From positions 1 to 46,819 of the forward strand of contig KV919217.1 of the NCBI GenBank assembly GCA_002049455.2: DNA of 46,819 bases, in the 5' to 3' direction. This DNA is from Porphyra umbilicalis. Its lineage: Eukaryota; Rhodophyta; Bangiophyceae; Bangiales; Bangiaceae. Position 1 is the stretch's first letter, and each line of letters begins with the position of its first letter. The notes beneath the pieces are model-generated. The model made no database searches, was not told where the DNA came from, and worked only from the letters and a program-made list of their open reading frames with translations. Shown here piece after piece: positions 22,715-32,806 of the stretch. Position numbers and translations under genes: made by a program.

Positions 22715-23187
22715 TGTAGTACAATGAATCGCGATCACCTCCGAGAGGAGGGAAGTACCGGCCGTCCTAGCCGCTCGTGCGTCACCCGCTATGGGACTTG
22801 AGGTCCAGGAAGTCAGGCCGACCGAAACGCCAAGACAAACAGGCACGGTTTACTTGCCGGCGACGACGGTGCCTCCCACCGTCGTCGCCCTTCGTCCTCA
22901 AAGGGCGGTAACCGCTGCGCGGGGACCGGGGCCACTAGTTGGCCCGGTCCCGCGCTGCCAAATACCTACGATGCAGATAATTCCCTCCAATGCCTGACAC
23001 TACGCAATCTGGATTGACACGCCCCGCTGTCAGCACCGGACAATCCGACGAGCTCACCCAGACACGTGCGCCGCAGGCGCTCACACGCCGCAGTGGCCCG
23101 CCACAAAGATGACACACCACCGACCACCCGGCGTCCGAGCACCAGCGCCCACAGCCACAGGTACAACGCCTCCGGCGTAGTACTACA
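22715..23187 (-). repeat. 3' LTR (473 bp)
   Basis: A direct copy of 30138-30610, same length, about 98% identical by eye. It begins TGTAGTACAATG and ends GCGTAGTACTACA on the plus strand. It is the 3' LTR because the polypurine tract adjoins it at 23188. Confidence 0.92.
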
Positions 23188-23195
23188 TCCCCCCC
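23188..23195 (-). promoter_or_regulatory. Polypurine tract
   Basis: On the minus strand GGGGGGGA sits directly upstream of the 3' LTR, the position from which plus-strand cDNA synthesis is primed in LTR elements. Confidence 0.7.
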
Positions 23196-23454
23196 ATCTG
23201 AGACTGCGGCGTCCGCGCCGCACGACGGAGGCCGCCCTCAGCCCATTGACGCGCGTAGCAGAAGCTCCGAAAACCCGCCGAAGATGGTGCGGCCGCTGGG
23301 GTCCCCGCAGCCCCGGGCGGAAGGCCGCGCCGTGGCGCACCCTCGAGGCCACCGGCATGCGCAGCCGACGTCGGGAATGCCCCACGTGAGGTAGGCCAAC
23401 ATCGCCCGACCATGGCGTCGGAAGACGACCGCGCCACCCTGCGCCCCTCGGGCA

Positions 23455-26400
23455 ACACGACCGCCGATTGGGCCGCGCCTGATCCGGCGGCGACGCCGCA
23501 GAGGACCGAAAATCTTGCAACGGCGCCGCCGCGCCCCAGCGCCGCGCCGGCAGAAGCACCCCGTCGTTGCCGCCGCCGCCGCCGCCCGCCAGGGGCGGCG
23601 CGCCCCCACGCCGAGGGCGTTTAGGCCCCCAACTTCCCCCTACGCCAGGGGGGAAGCGCGCCTCGCGGAGCCCGCGCCGCCGTCGTCGCAGCGCGAATCG
23701 GACGACGGGAAGACCTCGCCCCGTCGGCGTCACCGCGCCCGCCGACGACGACGGGGGCAGACGAAGACGCGCGTCGCGCGCCGGCGGCAAGACGGCCGCT
23801 GATTGGGCCGCGCTTGATCCGGCGGCGCCGCCGCAGAGGACCGAAAATCTTGCAACGGCGCCGCCGCGCCCCAGCGCCGCGCCGGCGGAAGCACCCCGTC
23901 GTTGCCGCCGCCGCCGCCGCCCGCCAGGGGCGGCGCGCCCCCACGCCGAGGGCGTTGCGGCCCCCGACTTCCCCCTACGCCAGGGGGGAAGCGCGCCTCG
24001 CGGAGCCCGCGCCGCCGTCGTCGCAGCGCGAATCGGACGACGGGAAGACCTCCCCCCGTCGGCGTCACCGCGCCCGCCGACGACGACGGGGGCAGACGAA
24101 GACGCGCGTCGCGCGCCGGCGGCAAGACGGCCGCTGATTGGGCCGCGCTTGATCCGGCGGCGCCGCCGCAGAGGACCGAAAATCTTGCAACGGCGCCGCC
24201 GCGCCCCAGCGCCGCGCCGGCGGAAGCACCCCGTCGTTGCCGCCGCCGCCGCCGCCCGCCAGGGGCGGCGCGCCCCCACGCCGAGGGCGTTGCGGCCCCC
24301 GACTTCCCCCTACGCCAGGGGGGAAGCGCGCCTCGCGGAGCCCGCGCCGCCGTCGTCGCAGCGCGAATCGGACGACGGGAAGACCTCCCCCCGTCGGCGT
24401 CACCGCGCCCGCCGACGACGACGGGGGCAGACGAAGACGCGCGTCGCGCGCCGGCGGCACGACGGCCGCTGATTGGGCCGCGCTTGATCCGGCGGCGCCG
24501 CCGCAGAGGACCGAAAATCTTGCAACGGCGCCGCCGCGCCCCAGCGCCGCGCCGGCGGAAGCACCCCGTCGTTGCCGCCGCCGCCGCCGCCCGCCAGGGG
24601 CGGCGCGCCCCCACGCCGAGGGCGTTGCGGCCCCCGACTTCCCCCTACGCCAGGGGGGAAGCGCGCCTCGCGGAGCCCGCGCCGCCGTCGTCGCAGCGCG
24701 AATCGGACGACGGGAAGACCGCCCCCCGTCGGCGTCACCGCGCTCGCCGACGACGAAGGGGGCAGACGAAGACGCGCGTTGCGCGCCGGCGGCAAGACGG
24801 CCGCTGATTGGGCCGCGCTTGATCCGGCGGCGCCGCCGCAGAGGACCAAAAATCTTGCAACGGCGCCGCCGCGCCCCAGCGCCGCGCCGGCGGAAGCACC
24901 CCGTCGTTGCCGCCGCCGCCGCCGCCCGCCAGGGGCGGCGCGCCCCCACGCCGAGGGCGTTGCGGCCCCCGACTTCCCCCTACGCCAGGGGGGAAGCGCG
25001 CCTCGCGGAGCCCGCGCCGCCGTCGTCGCAGCGCGAATCGGACGACGGGAAGACCTCCCCCCGTCGGCGTCACCGCACCCGCCGACGACGACGGGGGCAG
25101 ACGAAGACGCGCGTCGCGCGCCGGCGGCAAGACGGCCGCTGATTGGGCCGCGCTTGATCCGGCGGCGCCGCCGCAGAGGACCGAAAATCTTGCAACGGCG
25201 CCGCCGCGCCCCAGCGCCGCGCCGGCGGAAGCACCCCGTCGTTGCCGCCGCCGCCGCCGCCCGCCAGGGGCGGCGCGCCCCCACGCCGAGGGCGTTGCGG
25301 CCCCCGACTTCCCCCTACGCCAGGGGGGAAGCGCGCCTCGCGGAGCCCGCGCCGCCGTCGTCGCAGCGCGAATCGGACGACGGGAAGACCTCCCCCCGTC
25401 GGCGTCACCACGCCCGCCGACGACGACGGGGGCAGACGAAGACGCGCGTCGCGCGCCGGCGGCACGACGGCCGCTGATTGGGCCGCGCTTGATCCGGCGG
25501 CGCCGCCGCAGAGGACCGAAAATCTTGCAACGGCGCCGCCGCGCCCCAGCGCCGCGCCGGCGGAAGCACCCCGTCGTTGCCGCCGCCGCCGCCGCCCGCC
25601 AGGGGCGGCGCGCCCCCACGCCGAGGGCGTTGCGGCCCCCGACTTCCCCCTACGCCAGGGGGGAAGCGCGCCTCGCGGAGCCCGCGCCGCCGTCGTCGCA
25701 GCGCGAATCGGACGACGGGAAGACCGCCCCCCGTCGGCGTCACCGCGCTCGCCGACGACGAAGGGGGCAGACGAAGACGCGCGTTGCGCGCCGGCGGCAA
25801 GACGGCCGCTGATTGGGCCGCGCTTGATCCGGCGGCGCCGCCGCAGAGGACCAAAAATCTTGCAACGGCGCCGCCGCGCCCCAGCGCCGCGCCGGCGGAA
25901 GCACCCCGTCGTTGCCGCCGCCGCCGCCGCCCGCCAGGGGCGGCGCGCCCCCACGCCGAGGGCGTTGCGGCCCCCGACTTCCCCCTACGCCAGGGGGGAA
26001 GCGCGCCTCGCGGAGCCCGCGCCGCCGTCGTCGCAGCGCGAATCGGACGACGGGAAGACCTCCCCCCGTCGGCGTCACCGCACCCGCCGACGACGACGGG
26101 GGCAGACGAAGACGCGCGTCGCGCGCCGGCGGCAAGACGGCCGCTGATTGGGCCGCGCTTGATCCGGCGGCGCCGCCGCAGAGGACCGAAAATCTTGCAA
26201 CGGCGCCGCCGCGCCCCAGCGCCGCGCCGGCGGAAGCACCCCGTCGTTGCCGCCGCCGCCGCCGCCCGCCAGGGGCGGCGCGCCCCCACGCCGAGGGCGT
26301 TGCGGCCCCCGACTTCCCCCTACGCCAGGGGGGAAGCGCGCCTCGCGGAGCCCGCGCCGCCGTCGTCGCAGCGCGAATCGGACGACGGGAAGACCTCCCC

Positions 26401-28099
26401 CCGTCGGCGTCACCACGCCCGCCGACGACGACGGGGGCAGACGAAGACGCGCGTCGCGCGCCGGCGGCACGACGGCCGCTGATTGGGCCGCGCTTGATCC
26501 GGCGGCGCCGCCGCAGAGGACCGAAAATCTTGCAACGGCGCCGCCGCGCCCCAGCGCCGCGCCGGCGGAAGCACCCCGTCGTTGCCGCCGCCGCCGCCGC
26601 CCGCCAGGGGCGGCGCGCCCCCACGCCGAGGGCGTTGCGGCCCCCGACTTCCCCCTACGCCAGGGGGGAAGCGCGCCTCGCGGAGCCCGCGCCGCCGTCG
26701 TCGCAGCGCGAATCGGACGACGGGAAGACCTCCCCCCGTCGGCGTCACCGCGCCCGCCGACGACGACGGGGGCAGACGAAGACGCGCGTCGCGCGCCGGC
26801 GGCAAGACGGCCGCTGATTGGGCCGCGCTTGATCCGGCGGCGCCGCCACAGAGGACCGAAAATCTTGCAACGGCGCCGCCGCGCCCCAGCGCCGCGCCGG
26901 CGGAAGCACCCCGTCGTTGCCGCCGCCGCCGCCGCCCGCCAGGGGCGGCGCGCCCCCACGCCGAGGGCGTTGCGGCCCGCGACTTCCCCCTACGCCAGGG
27001 GGGAAGCGCGCCTCGCGGAGCCCGCGCCGCCGTCGTCGCAGCGCGAATCGGACGACGGGAAGACCTCCCCCCGTCGGCGTCACCGCGCCCGCCGACGACG
27101 ACGGGGGCAGACGAAGACGCGCGTCGCGCGCCGGCGGCACGACGGCCGCTGATTGGGCCGCGCTTGATCCGGCGGCGCCGCCGCAGAGGACCGAAAATCT
27201 TGCAACGGCGCCGCCGCGCCCCAGCGCCGCGCCGGCGGAAGCACCCCGTCGTTGCCGCCGCCGCCGCCGCCCGCCAGGGGCGGCGCGCCCCCACGCCGAG
27301 GGCGTTGCGGCCCCCGACTTCCCCCTACGCCAGGGGGGAAGCGCGCCTCGCGGAGCCCGCGCCGCCGTCGTCGCAGCGCGAATCGGACGACGGGAAGACC
27401 TCCCCCCGTCGGCGTCACCGCGCCCGCCGACGACGACGGGGGCAGACGAAGACGCGCGTCGCGCGCCGGCGGCAAGACGGCCGCTGATTGGGCCGCGCTT
27501 GATCCGGCGGCGCCGCCACAGAGGACCGAAAATCTTGCAACGGCGCCGCCGCGCCCCAGCGCCGCGCCGGCGGAAGCACCCCGTCGTTGCCGCCGCCGCC
27601 GCCGCCCGCCAGGGGCGGCGCGCCCCCACGCCGAGGGCGTTGCGGCCCCCGACTTCCCCCTACGCCAGGGGGGAAGCGCGCCTCGCGGAGCCCGCGCCGC
27701 CGTCGTCGCAGCGCGAATCGGACGACGGGAAGACCTCCCCCCGTCGGCGTCACCGCGCCCGCCGACGACGACGGGGGCAGACGAAGACGCGCGTCGCGCG
27801 CCGGCGGCAAGACGGCCGCTGATTGGGCCGCGCTTGATCCGGCGGCGCCGCCGCAGAGGACCGAAAATCTTGCAACGGCGCCGCCGCGCCCCAGCGCCGC
27901 GCCGGCGGAAGCACCCCGTCGTTGCCGCCGCCGCCGCCGCCCGCCAGGGGCGGCGCGCCCCCACGCCGAGGGCGTTGCGGCCCCCGACTTCCCCCTACGC
28001 CAGGGGGGAAGCGCGCCTCGCGGAGCCCGCGCCGCCGTCGTCGCAGCGCGAATCGGACGACGGGAAGACCTCCCCCCGTCTGCGTCACCGCGCCCGCCG
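23455..28099. repeat. 335-bp GC-rich tandem array, about 14 copies, with higher-order units
   Basis: An anchor at the CCAGGGGCGG motif repeats at exactly 335-bp steps from 23567 to 27922 (14 positions). The first unit is the most diverged. Diagnostic variants reveal higher-order structure. GGCAC replaces GGCAA at 24456, 25461 and 26466 (steps of 1005 bp, three units) and again at 27136 (670 bp, two units). GACCAAAAAT replaces GACCGAAAAT at about 24845 and 25850 (1005 bp). CCGCCACAG occurs at about 26844 and 27514 (670 bp). The array therefore grew by block duplication of three-unit and later two-unit segments. Long open frames on both strands are by-products of composition, because 335 is not a multiple of three. 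Confidence 0.92.
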
Positions 28100-29090
28100 A
28101 ATGCGATCGCGTCGACGACGCCCTTGATCGGTCGCTGTCAGCGCCTCAGTCGTCGACGCCGCCGTCGTCGAGGACCATCCGTCTCCGGGGATGCACCGCG
28201 ATCAACGCACGTCCACCCCTTTCAGGGGCGTCACCCGGCGCCGTGCTCGTGCCCGCGCGGTCGCCCCCTCAACAAGGGGACGAACGGGCCGCGTGCGGCG
28301 ACGCCCGGCACGGGCGTCGCCCCTCCCCCTCCTCAACGGAGCCGACCGTGGCGGCTTTGCCGCCGCAAGCATGTATCGCTCCGAGCCGGCGCTCCCCCTC
28401 CGGGGCGGGGCGCTGGTCACGAATCAGCGCCCGCCCCAGAGGGACGGCTCGTTGCTACGCGTGCCGGCGGTGCCGGATCCGTCGGCTCGATCTCGGGTTG
28501 GGGGAAGAGGACGGCGACGCCGATGACCGCCCGCCGCGCCGCCGAATGCGATCGCGTCGACGACGCCCTTGATCGGTCGCCGTCAGAGCCTCAGTCGTCG
28601 ACGCCGCCGACGCCCCGCCGCCATTGTCGAACACCTTCCGTCTCCAGGGACGCCATCGCGCTGCCAACGCGCGTCCAGGGGTTTCACCCGTCGCCTTGCT
28701 CGCGCCCGCCCCGTCGTCCTCACGACGAGGGGACGAACAGGCCGCGTGCGCCGACGCCCGCCACGGGCGTCGCCCCTCCCCCTCCTCAACGGGGCCGACC
28801 GGGGCGGCTCCGCCGCCCCAAGCACGCATCGCTGCAAGCCGTATCACCCCCTCCGGGGCGGACCGCTGATCACCAGTCAGCGCCCACCCAAGAGGGACGG
28901 CTCGTTGCCACGTGTGCCGGCGGTGCCGGTTCCGTCGGCTCGATCTCGAGTTGGGGGAAGAGGACGGCGACGCCGATGTCCGCCCGTCGCGCCGCCGAAT
29001 CCGCTGGCGTCGACGAAGCCCTTGATCGGTCGCTGTCCACGACTCAGTCGTCGATGCCGCCGACGCGCCGTCATCGCCGTCGGTTTTGAG
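28098..29090. repeat. Second tandem repeat, about 450-bp unit, 2.2 copies
   Basis: A segment around the motif CCCTTGATCGGTCG recurs near 28120, 28567 and 29020. Units run about 28098-28544 and 28545-28994, with a partial third to about 29090. The copies are more diverged than those of the 335-bp array, so this duplication is older. No gene is apparent. Confidence 0.75.
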
Positions 29091-30117
29091 GTTCCCAACA
29101 GCTCGTCGTCGTTATCGCAGCGGCCTCTCTTGTGTCTTGCGCTCGCCCCATTATCTGCTTCCTCTCTCTTTCGCGTTGCGCGATACTAGTCGCGTCTTAT
29201 CTTTCCCGGTCCTTGTCGCAACTTAGTAGCGCTATCTGCCGAAGTACCCCGCGTGGGGCCGGATGTTCTCCGACATGCTCGACAGGGCGTCATCACCGGG
29301 GTGGGCTGCTACGAGCAAAGCCCCACCCACAGTACCGGCGACGCCGGGGGAAGACACCGATGGTGACGACCCCGCCAATAATCTTGGTGTTCATCCGCCT
29401 CACGCTCCTCCGTCGATTACTCCGCCGGGAATTCCTGGGAGAGCGCTCCAACGCTGAGCTCCGCCGCCGTCCGGGTCGCCAATCCGGCGCAGTATTGTAG
29501 CCCAGCGCCGAGGACGCCATCTCAATCGTACCGCGGCGCGGTCGGGATGAACGTGTTAGATCCATCGCCACAACCGACGCAGCTCACCGGCCACGCACCG
29601 CTTGACGTCACCCGGATCCCAATGGGAAGTGGCCAACGTCCCATAGCCCGGCGAGCCTTGATTCCAGGGGTTGGTTGGAGGCCCCCTGGCTGCCATCGCG
29701 GCACACCGTGCCCGCAGCCACCCGTTCCGGATGATGGGGGGACGAGTCCCGTTGGTCGGCGTGTGGCCGGGGTCCTCGGGTAGGGAGTCCAACTCACCTA
29801 CCACCGTACCACCGCCGCCAGGCCGGGGCCGCCCCTCTGCCGAAGACCCGGGTCCCGGGTCGGCCGCGCCAGCGTGCCGTCGTCTCCCGCCGATGGCGTT
29901 GTTGCTCTTGATGCTTGTCAGGCATGTCGATCTACCACGCGACATCGTTGAGCGGGGAAGGAGAGGAAGATCCGCAATCCAAAAAGACAACAGGAAGCAC
30001 GGTCCCTCGGGACGTCCTCGCTCGACCGTCAAATCCGCACCCAAGACAACCCCTGTGGGGTCACGCGATCGATGCACCAACATGGTTCGTCCCCGGCACC
30101 GCGCTAGCAATGCCAGA
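29091..30117. other. Unique interior of the LTR element, no recognised gene
   Basis: This stretch lies just inside the 5' LTR, where gag would be. On the minus strand a frame is open from the LTR to 29556, but the translation has no zinc knuckle or capsid motif I know. It may be leader or a decayed gag. Confidence 0.4.
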
Positions 30118-30135
30118 GTCTCACCCGGAGCGCCA
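30118..30135 (-). promoter_or_regulatory. Primer-binding site of the LTR element
   Basis: Two bases after the 5' LTR the minus strand reads TGGCGCTCCGGGTGAGAC. Its complement ends in CCA and reads like an acceptor and T-arm 3' end (TCTCACCCGGAGCGCCA), as expected for a tRNA primer. I cannot assign which tRNA. Confidence 0.65.
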
Positions 30136-30137
30136 AA

Positions 30138-30610
30138 TGTAGTACAATGAATCGCGATCACCTCCGAGAGGAGGGAAGTACCGGCCGTCCTAGCCGCTCG
30201 TGCGTCACCCGCTATGGGACTCGAGGTCCAGGAAGTCAGGCCGACCGAAACGCCAAGACAAACAGGCACGGTTTACTTGCCGGCGACGACGGTGCCTCCC
30301 ACCGTCGTCGCCCTTCGTCCTTAAAAGGCGGAAACCGCTGCGCGGGGACCGGGGCCACTAGTTGGCCCGGTCCCGCGCTGCCAAATACCTACGATGCAGA
30401 TAATTCCCTCCAATGCATGACACTACGCAATCTGGATTGACACGCCCCGCTGTCAGCACCGGACAATCCGACGAGCTCACCCAGACACGTGCGCCGCAGG
30501 CGCTCACACGCCGCAGTGGCACGCCACAAAGACGACACATCACCGACCACCCGGCTTCCGAGCACCAGCGCCCACAGCCACAGGTACAACGCCTCCTGCG
30601 TAGTACTACA
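30138..30610 (-). repeat. 5' LTR (473 bp)
   Basis: Partner of the LTR at 22715-23187. It begins TGTAGTACAATG, ends CTGCGTAGTACTACA on the plus strand, and is followed by the ATTCT duplication at 30611-30615. It is the 5' LTR because the primer-binding site adjoins it. Confidence 0.92.
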
Positions 30611-31381
30611 ATTCTGAGAACTAGGGCAACCGACAAATAAATGCCATATCCATTGGTCCTCATCACAAACAGTTTCCATTACCACAAAGCGTTCGCGGTG
30701 CCGATTCTGGTACATGCCGGCAAACGCCTTGGGGCAGTTCGCCCACTCCCAATGGCTGCAGTCCAGCGATCCCGTACACCCAGACAATCCCCGTTGCGCA
30801 TTGCGCTCCAGAATACGCTTCAGCTCGGCCGGGGTGCGCGGACGCATATAAGCCGGACCAAACTCAACCACAATAAAACGTAGAAGCTCTCGAACAGACA
30901 TAGCAATGGTCGATGCGGACAAACGAACGTATTCATCAGTTCGATCTGGCGCCTCTCCGTAAACAATCACTCGGAAAGCAGCCACCACTTTTTGCAAGGG
31001 GTGTGCCTGCGGTATGTCCGTCGCGTTAATGCGTTGCGCAAAGAAGGGGCGATTCTTCACGGCGTGGTAGATACGCAAAAACACTGACCGGGGCACACGG
31101 AACCGTCTTTCAAAGTCCGCCTCGTCGTATACGGGAGGAGATCCGTTCAATCCAAAATAGTCCCTCAAAATAGCTCGCAAACCTGATCGAAAATCACGGT
31201 GCTTGTTCAGCCGGCGGCCACGCACCGACGCAATATACCGCCGCCGGCCGAGCCGCGACCGGCGGATGCGACGACGATAGCGCCACAGCGCCTGCATAAG
31301 GGCCGCCACTGCGGTGGCAACTTCGCCGTCGACGGGGTCCGCCAGCATCGCATCCGCAGACACGTCGAGTGGATCGTCCAT
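30611..31381 (-). pseudogene. 5' part of the PF04827-like transposase, split by the LTR element
   Basis: From the ATG at 31381 this encodes exactly 257 codons up to the insertion point. The first part is Arg-rich and basic (RYRRRIRRSRLGRRRYI), followed by FERRFRVPRSVFLRIYHAV and the first catalytic Asp in GSLDCSHWEWANCP (D207). KAFAGMYQNR and WIWHLFVGCPSSQN follow, all typical of PF04827. The frame is intact to the ATTCT duplication, where the LTR begins. The remainder is 7.9 kb away at 21618-22714. No SANT-like partner gene or terminal inverted repeats were found for this element. Together the halves carry all three catalytic acids, so the insertion is the only break I see. Confidence 0.88.
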
Positions 31382-32015
31382 CGTGGGAACAAGACGGTGT
31401 CGTCGACGGGGAGGTCGACCGTGGGCACGGGCGTCGCGACGCGCCTGTCGCCGTCACGCAATCACGCCGCGCGGCGCCGATGGGACCTCGTCTCACTGCC
31501 CCCTCCGACAGGCCAACAAGTTTACCCCATCTCCCAGCCTCCAACGTCCCCCGCCCCCCGCCGCGAGCACGGACAGAAGCGATCTCGCGAGACTGCGGAA
31601 ACCAGTGCCTGGAGAACGCCGCCGCCGTGCCCATATTCGCGCTAGGCGCGCCACTGAAGGCCGCAGCCGAGCGACCCACCACACTGTCAACGTGCGTCGA
31701 TGGGGGGTCCTGAAACGGTCAGACTCGTTCAGGCTTTTCTTGGTCTCGATAGTGATCGCCGAGATCGCAGACAGCCCCGGAAAGCGCCAGTTTCGGGCCG
31801 TATGATTTGAAATCTGATCATGCCACGTGAGCTCGTTTTCCGAAAGGAACTGAATCTGCAACAGCCAATGGCACGCCAGGAAAAAATCGGGAGGAGCAGC
31901 GGGTCCCCCCAAATCGTTGAGAAGATGGGGGACGGCGGCGCCTCCCCCTACTTCTGACGCATGAATGTCGGAGGACTTACCCGATTCAGATTAACTGTAT
32001 TCAAGTTCGATCTGC
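31382..32015. other. Upstream flank of the split transposase, no gene recognised
   Basis: Open frames on both strands from 31190 to 31810 have no recognisable domain. This should contain the promoter of the transposase and perhaps its element end, neither of which I can point to. Confidence 0.4.
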
Positions 32016-32115
32016 ACAAAGGAACCCACCGGATCCGCCGGCACGCCAACGTCACCGGCTCTTACGTGCTCCATTGGCCGCCGATCCAGGCCGTATGCGA
32101 CTGTCGGCACGGCAC
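32016..32115 (+). repeat. Left 100-bp inverted repeat
   Basis: These 100 bp, starting ACAAAGGAACCCACCGG and ending TCGGCACGGCAC, are identical to the reverse complement of 42562-42661. Identity stops abruptly on both sides. The position outside all KDZ genes fits a terminal inverted repeat. Confidence 0.9.
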
Positions 32116-32806
32116 GTCCCATGCCGATCACACCTTGCCTGCGGCCCGGCCAATCAGAGAGCGAGATTCCACAATTCCGGGCCGCGCTGATGGGGCATTC
32201 TGGGGGTAGGGGGCCTCTTTTCACCGGCCGCTGCTACAAAACTTTGGCCCCTGGTAATGCAATTTTCGTGCTCCCACAGCGCCCTCTGCTGCACTCTGAC
32301 GGGGGGGGGCTTGATGCTGTCAGCCGCTGAACGATTGGATGAGCATGCGCGGTCAGCACTAGACGCACCAATGAGCATCGTCCATGAAATGTGACAGGCG
32401 ACAGAATTTCGGCCCGGCGCGCACCTGCAAGGACCCCGCATCGGTTCACATGGACCTCGGTTCGAGCGTGTCAGGCAGGGCGCGCGCGCGCACTGGAACC
32501 GCCTCCACTCCGACGTGACGCCCGCCGCGCGTCCACAGGAGCGCGGAGCGTCGTCCGCTTCGCCACACCCGACCCCGACGGACTACCCCGGAGCCAACAC
32601 CCGCTGCCACCCCACCCGGCATTTTTCAACGAGTACCACACCCCTCCCATGCATGTATTGAACTGTCGAGACTACCCCATCGCACCATCCCCCCGTGCTG
32701 CCCTACCTCTGACACCCCCCACCCCCATCGAGGCTCCCACCGTATCCCCCACCCCCACCGTCTCCCCCCGCTCTTCTCGTCCGCTTGTGCCCCCTCGGGG
32801 AACAAC
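32116..32806 (+). other. Leader region of the KDZ transposase gene
   Basis: The region has no gene of its own. From about 32560 it becomes strongly pyrimidine-rich (runs of C and CT up to 32795), ending just before the ATG at 32807. This is probably promoter and 5' untranslated leader. An upstream coding exon cannot be excluded. Confidence 0.4.

Larger units (their letters stand above)
22715..30610 (-). mobile_element. Non-autonomous LTR retrotransposon (LARD-like) carrying a satellite array
   Basis: The element is 7896 bp. Two 473-bp direct LTRs (22715-23187 and 30138-30610) begin TGTAGTAC and end GTACTACA. The flanking target duplication ATTCT is perfect (22710-22714 and 30611-30615). A primer-binding site next to the right LTR and a polypurine tract next to the left LTR set the orientation as minus. 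I find no gag, protease, integrase or polymerase motif in the 6950-bp interior. Instead it holds about 14 copies of a 335-bp repeat, then two to three copies of a 450-bp repeat, then about 1 kb of unique sequence. It would need another element's proteins to move. The LTRs differ at about ten positions by my count, so the insertion is fairly recent. Confidence 0.9.

Noticed and set aside
23455..28099. CRISPR-like array
   Set aside because: Units are contiguous 335-bp copies with no unique spacers, in eukaryotic DNA inside an LTR element.
23567..29089. Long Arg/Pro/Ala-rich open frames through the tandem arrays, including one of 500 codons on the plus strand
   Set aside because: They arise on both strands in every frame because the repeat has almost no stop codons and a period not divisible by three. 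No domain is present.
29556..30269. Minus-strand frame from the LTR into the element interior as a gag gene
   Set aside because: It starts within the LTR, crosses the primer-binding site and has no capsid or zinc-knuckle motif.
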